Shown here one piece after another: positions 22,772 to 24,138 of a DNA stretch of 24,138 bases. Position numbers and translations under genes: made by a program. Position 1 is the stretch's first letter. Every line of letters starts with the position of its first letter. The DNA lies in assembly GCF_049673005.1 (NCBI RefSeq), contig NZ_JBATXB010000030.1:1-24138 (forward strand), in the 5' to 3' direction. Under the pieces are notes generated by a model. The model worked only from the letters and a program-made list of their open reading frames with translations, did not search any database and was not told the origin of the DNA. This DNA comes from Carnobacterium_A sp049673005 (lineage in GTDB: Bacteria > Bacillota > Bacilli > Lactobacillales > Carnobacteriaceae).

Positions 22772-23680
22772 ATGAATTTAAAATCAATTATTAAACTAGC
22801 TCAGCTGTATTCTACTACTGCTAGTGTTTTTCCATTTCTTATCGGACTATTGTATAGTTGGTACCACTACCAGCAATTGCAGTTGATTTCATCAATTATT
22901 TTGTTCGTAACGGTTGTTTTATTTCATGCAGCAGTTAATATACGGGATGAGTATTTAGATTATAAGGTTGCTAGTGAAAAAAATGCTCCTCATGCTAAAG
23001 AAATGACAGTTGGTCGAGATCAATTAGACTTAGCATCAGTTAAAAAAGTTTATAACATAACTGGTCTGATATCTGCACTATTAGGTATTTATTTAGTTAG
23101 TCAAACAAGTATCATTTTATTGTACATTGGATTAGTTTGTTATCTAGTTGGGATTTTATATACCTCAGGTACTCATCCAATTTCAAGTACACCATACGGA
23201 GAAATTTTTTCTGGTATTGTGATGGGATTTGCCATTTATTATGTAACGGTATTTGTGAATGCATTTGGATTGATAGAAGTAAATGTTCTAACAACCGGAA
23301 AAATTTTCCTGGCGTCTGTTCCATTAATTAACATAGTGATTAATATTATGTTAGCAAATAATATTTGCGATTTAAAAGAAGATATCGAAGACAACCGCTT
23401 TACGTTACCCTATTATATTGGGAAAAGCAAAGCATTGTTTTTATTCAAGTCTTTTTATGCAGTAGCTTATATTTCTTTAATTGTTTCAGTTTTTATTGGA
23501 GTTTATCCCAAAATGGTTCTATTAACATTATTAGCTATTCCACTAACAACAAAAAATACAAATAAATTTTTAGCGGTTCAATCAAAATCACAAACATTTA
23601 TTTACGCTGTTCAAAATTCAGCTATTATTCCACTATTCATGATGGTTACGTTTATTTTAGGTATCCTTTTGAATTTCTAA
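22772..23680 (+). CDS. menA: UbiA-family prenyltransferase, probable DHNA polyprenyltransferase MenA
   Basis: MenA attaches a polyprenyl chain to 1,4-dihydroxy-2-naphthoate, giving demethylmenaquinone. The 302-residue integral membrane protein starts at ATG 22772 (AAGGA eight bases upstream); the frame upstream crosses the yabA terminator and was rejected. The two Asp-rich prenyl-diphosphate motifs are NIRDEYLD (N56, D59, D63) and DLKED (D200, D204), with about eight membrane helices. The MenA-like second motif NNICDLKEDIEDNR favours MenA over UbiA/COX10. No other men gene is nearby. If the pathway is incomplete, the cell may use imported DHNA, as some lactic acid bacteria do; this cannot be judged from the window. 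Confidence 0.85.
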   Translation: MNLKSIIKLAQLYSTTASVFPFLIGLLYSWYHYQQLQLISSIILFVTVVLFHAAVNIRDEYLDYKVASEKNAPHAKEMTVGRDQLDLASVKKVYNITGLISALLGIYLVSQTSIILLYIGLVCYLVGILYTSGTHPISSTPYGEIFSGIVMGFAIYYVTVFVNAFGLIEVNVLTTGKIFLASVPLINIVINIMLANNICDLKEDIEDNRFTLPYYIGKSKALFLFKSFYAVAYISLIVSVFIGVYPKMVLLTLLAIPLTTKNTNKFLAVQSKSQTFIYAVQNSAIIPLFMMVTFILGILLNF

Positions 23681-23702
23681 AGAAATCAATTAGGTATATC
23701 AT

Positions 23703-23731
23703 TAGAAATATTGTTGTTTGAGTGGTATATT
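23703..23731 (+). promoter_or_regulatory. Promoter of the 68-residue gene
   Basis: -35 TAGAAA (23703-23708), 17-base spacer, extended -10 TGG-TATATT (23723-23731). The predicted start lies inside the palindrome that follows. Confidence 0.55.
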
Positions 23732-23757
23732 GAAATTAACAAAGAAGTTAATTTCAA
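23730..23757. promoter_or_regulatory. 11-bp inverted repeat at the start of the 68-residue gene transcript
   Basis: The arms TTGAAATTAAC (23730-23740) and GTTAATTTCAA (23747-23757) are perfect reverse complements with a 6-base spacer. The repeat covers the predicted transcript start and ends just before the ribosome site AAAGGTGG. It may be an operator or an mRNA hairpin affecting translation; no T tract follows. Confidence 0.6.
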
Positions 23758-23774
23758 GAAAGGTGGAATTCATA

Positions 23775-23981
23775 ATGCATCAATTAAATAAGATGACTAG
23801 CACCGAATTACAAGAATTTTTAACTAGACAAAAAAATTCCACACGCTTTATATTTACCATGATTCATGTAGACGAAACAAAAGAGGAAGTTACCTTGAAG
23901 AATGATTCTGACTCTAATACGTTTCTGAAAAATAATCCAGAAGCATCTTTTGAATTAAAAGAAGCAAGCGAGTTAATTTAA
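23775..23981 (+). CDS. Hypothetical 68-residue protein
   Basis: It starts at ATG 23775, preceded by AAAGGTGG at good spacing; the frame upstream runs through the palindrome and promoter and was not used. The protein is soluble, with a helical N-terminus (MTSTELQEFLTRQK), a central beta-like stretch (TRFIFTMIHVDETKEEVTLKND) and an acidic C-terminus. No family is recognised. It has its own promoter and a palindrome at the transcript start, so it is a controlled single gene. Confidence 0.7.
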   Translation: MHQLNKMTSTELQEFLTRQKNSTRFIFTMIHVDETKEEVTLKNDSDSNTFLKNNPEASFELKEASELI

Positions 23982-24012
23982 TGGTTTAAGAAATAGGTTA
24001 TAACATAAAATG

Positions 24013-24033
24013 AGGCTGGGACAAAAGTCCCAG
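24013..24033 (+). repeat. GAGGCTGGGAC-type dispersed hairpin
   Basis: CTGGGAC (24016-24022), AAAA loop, GTCCCAG (24027-24033). From memory, GAGGCTGGGACA-type hairpins recur many times between genes in staphylococci and enterococci; only one copy is in this window. Confidence 0.6.
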
Positions 24034-24041
24034 TAAGTAAG

Positions 24042-24094
24042 AAAAAAAAGAAATCTTTACTTCCACTTTTTATGTGGATAAGATTTCTTTTTTT
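24042..24094. terminator. Bidirectional terminator after the 68-residue gene
   Basis: GAAATCTT (24050-24057) / AAGATTTC (24080-24087), flanked by runs of A and T, with an inner TCCAC/GTGGA stem. A T tract is present on both strands. Confidence 0.85.
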
Positions 24095-24138
24095 ATAGTT
24101 TTTTTTGTAGCAAATTAATGGTTTAAAATAAACAAAAA

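Larger units (their letters stand above)
23978..24126. repeat. Hairpin element flanked by 12-bp direct repeats
   Basis: TTAATGGTTTAA occurs at 23978-23989 (overlapping the stop codon of the 68-residue gene) and again at 24115-24126. Between them lie the GAGGCTGGGAC hairpin and a terminator. The layout resembles a small mobile or dispersed element with a target duplication, but the window ends just after it and no transposase is present. Confidence 0.4.

Overview
The window is a low-GC Firmicute chromosome segment. Gene content and order point to a non-sporulating lactic acid bacterium, most likely Carnobacteriaceae or Enterococcaceae (my inference). The evidence is a two-gene ctsR-clpC operon without mcsA/mcsB, a short SRP RNA directly upstream of dnaX, a dnaX-ebfC-recR-yaaL-tmk-darA-holB-yabA replication/repair cluster without bofA, and a lone menA-type prenyltransferase. 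Most of the window is ordinary core genome. The less ordinary parts are one pair of secreted/anchored proteins and several well-preserved regulatory sites.

Layout: (1) 55-830, eight tRNA genes (Val, Lys, Leu, Thr, Gly, Leu, Arg, Pro) on the plus strand, ending in a terminator; this is the usual 3' tail of an rRNA operon, although no rRNA lies inside the window. (2) 968-4229, the class III heat-shock operon ctsR-clpC with a promoter and a CtsR-like operator. (3) 4298-8246, single genes: a small membrane-anchored helical protein, a PucR-type HTH regulator (minus), tadA, proC (minus) and a CDF cation exporter with a manganese-type metal site. (4) 8406-11682, two tandem paralogues that share a glycosidase-like beta-propeller domain; one is membrane anchored, the other is secreted with a proline/glutamine repeat stalk and two Ig-like domains. 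(5) 12076-13050, guaC behind a strong promoter and a pair of PurR boxes. (6) 13084-16278 (minus), a four-gene operon of a YtrA-type GntR repressor, ABC ATPase, ABC permease and a membrane-anchored extracellular protein, with operator palindromes at its promoter. (7) 16501-22618 (plus), the SRP RNA gene then dnaX, ebfC, recR, yaaL, tmk, darA, holB and yabA, interrupted by several intrinsic terminators. (8) 22772-24138, menA, a 68-residue unknown protein behind a palindrome, and a dispersed-type hairpin element.

Several genes use non-ATG starts (TTG or GTG: the PucR-type regulator, the secreted propeller protein, dnaX, recR, yaaL, tmk, holB). Starts were chosen from ribosome binding sites and family N-termini. 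No CRISPR array, prophage or transposase was seen. The most distinctive items are the duplicated propeller proteins, the palindromic operators of the CDF, YtrA-type and 68-residue genes, the PurBox pair at guaC, and an upstream reading frame in the ctsR leader. All functional calls rest on motif recognition by eye.
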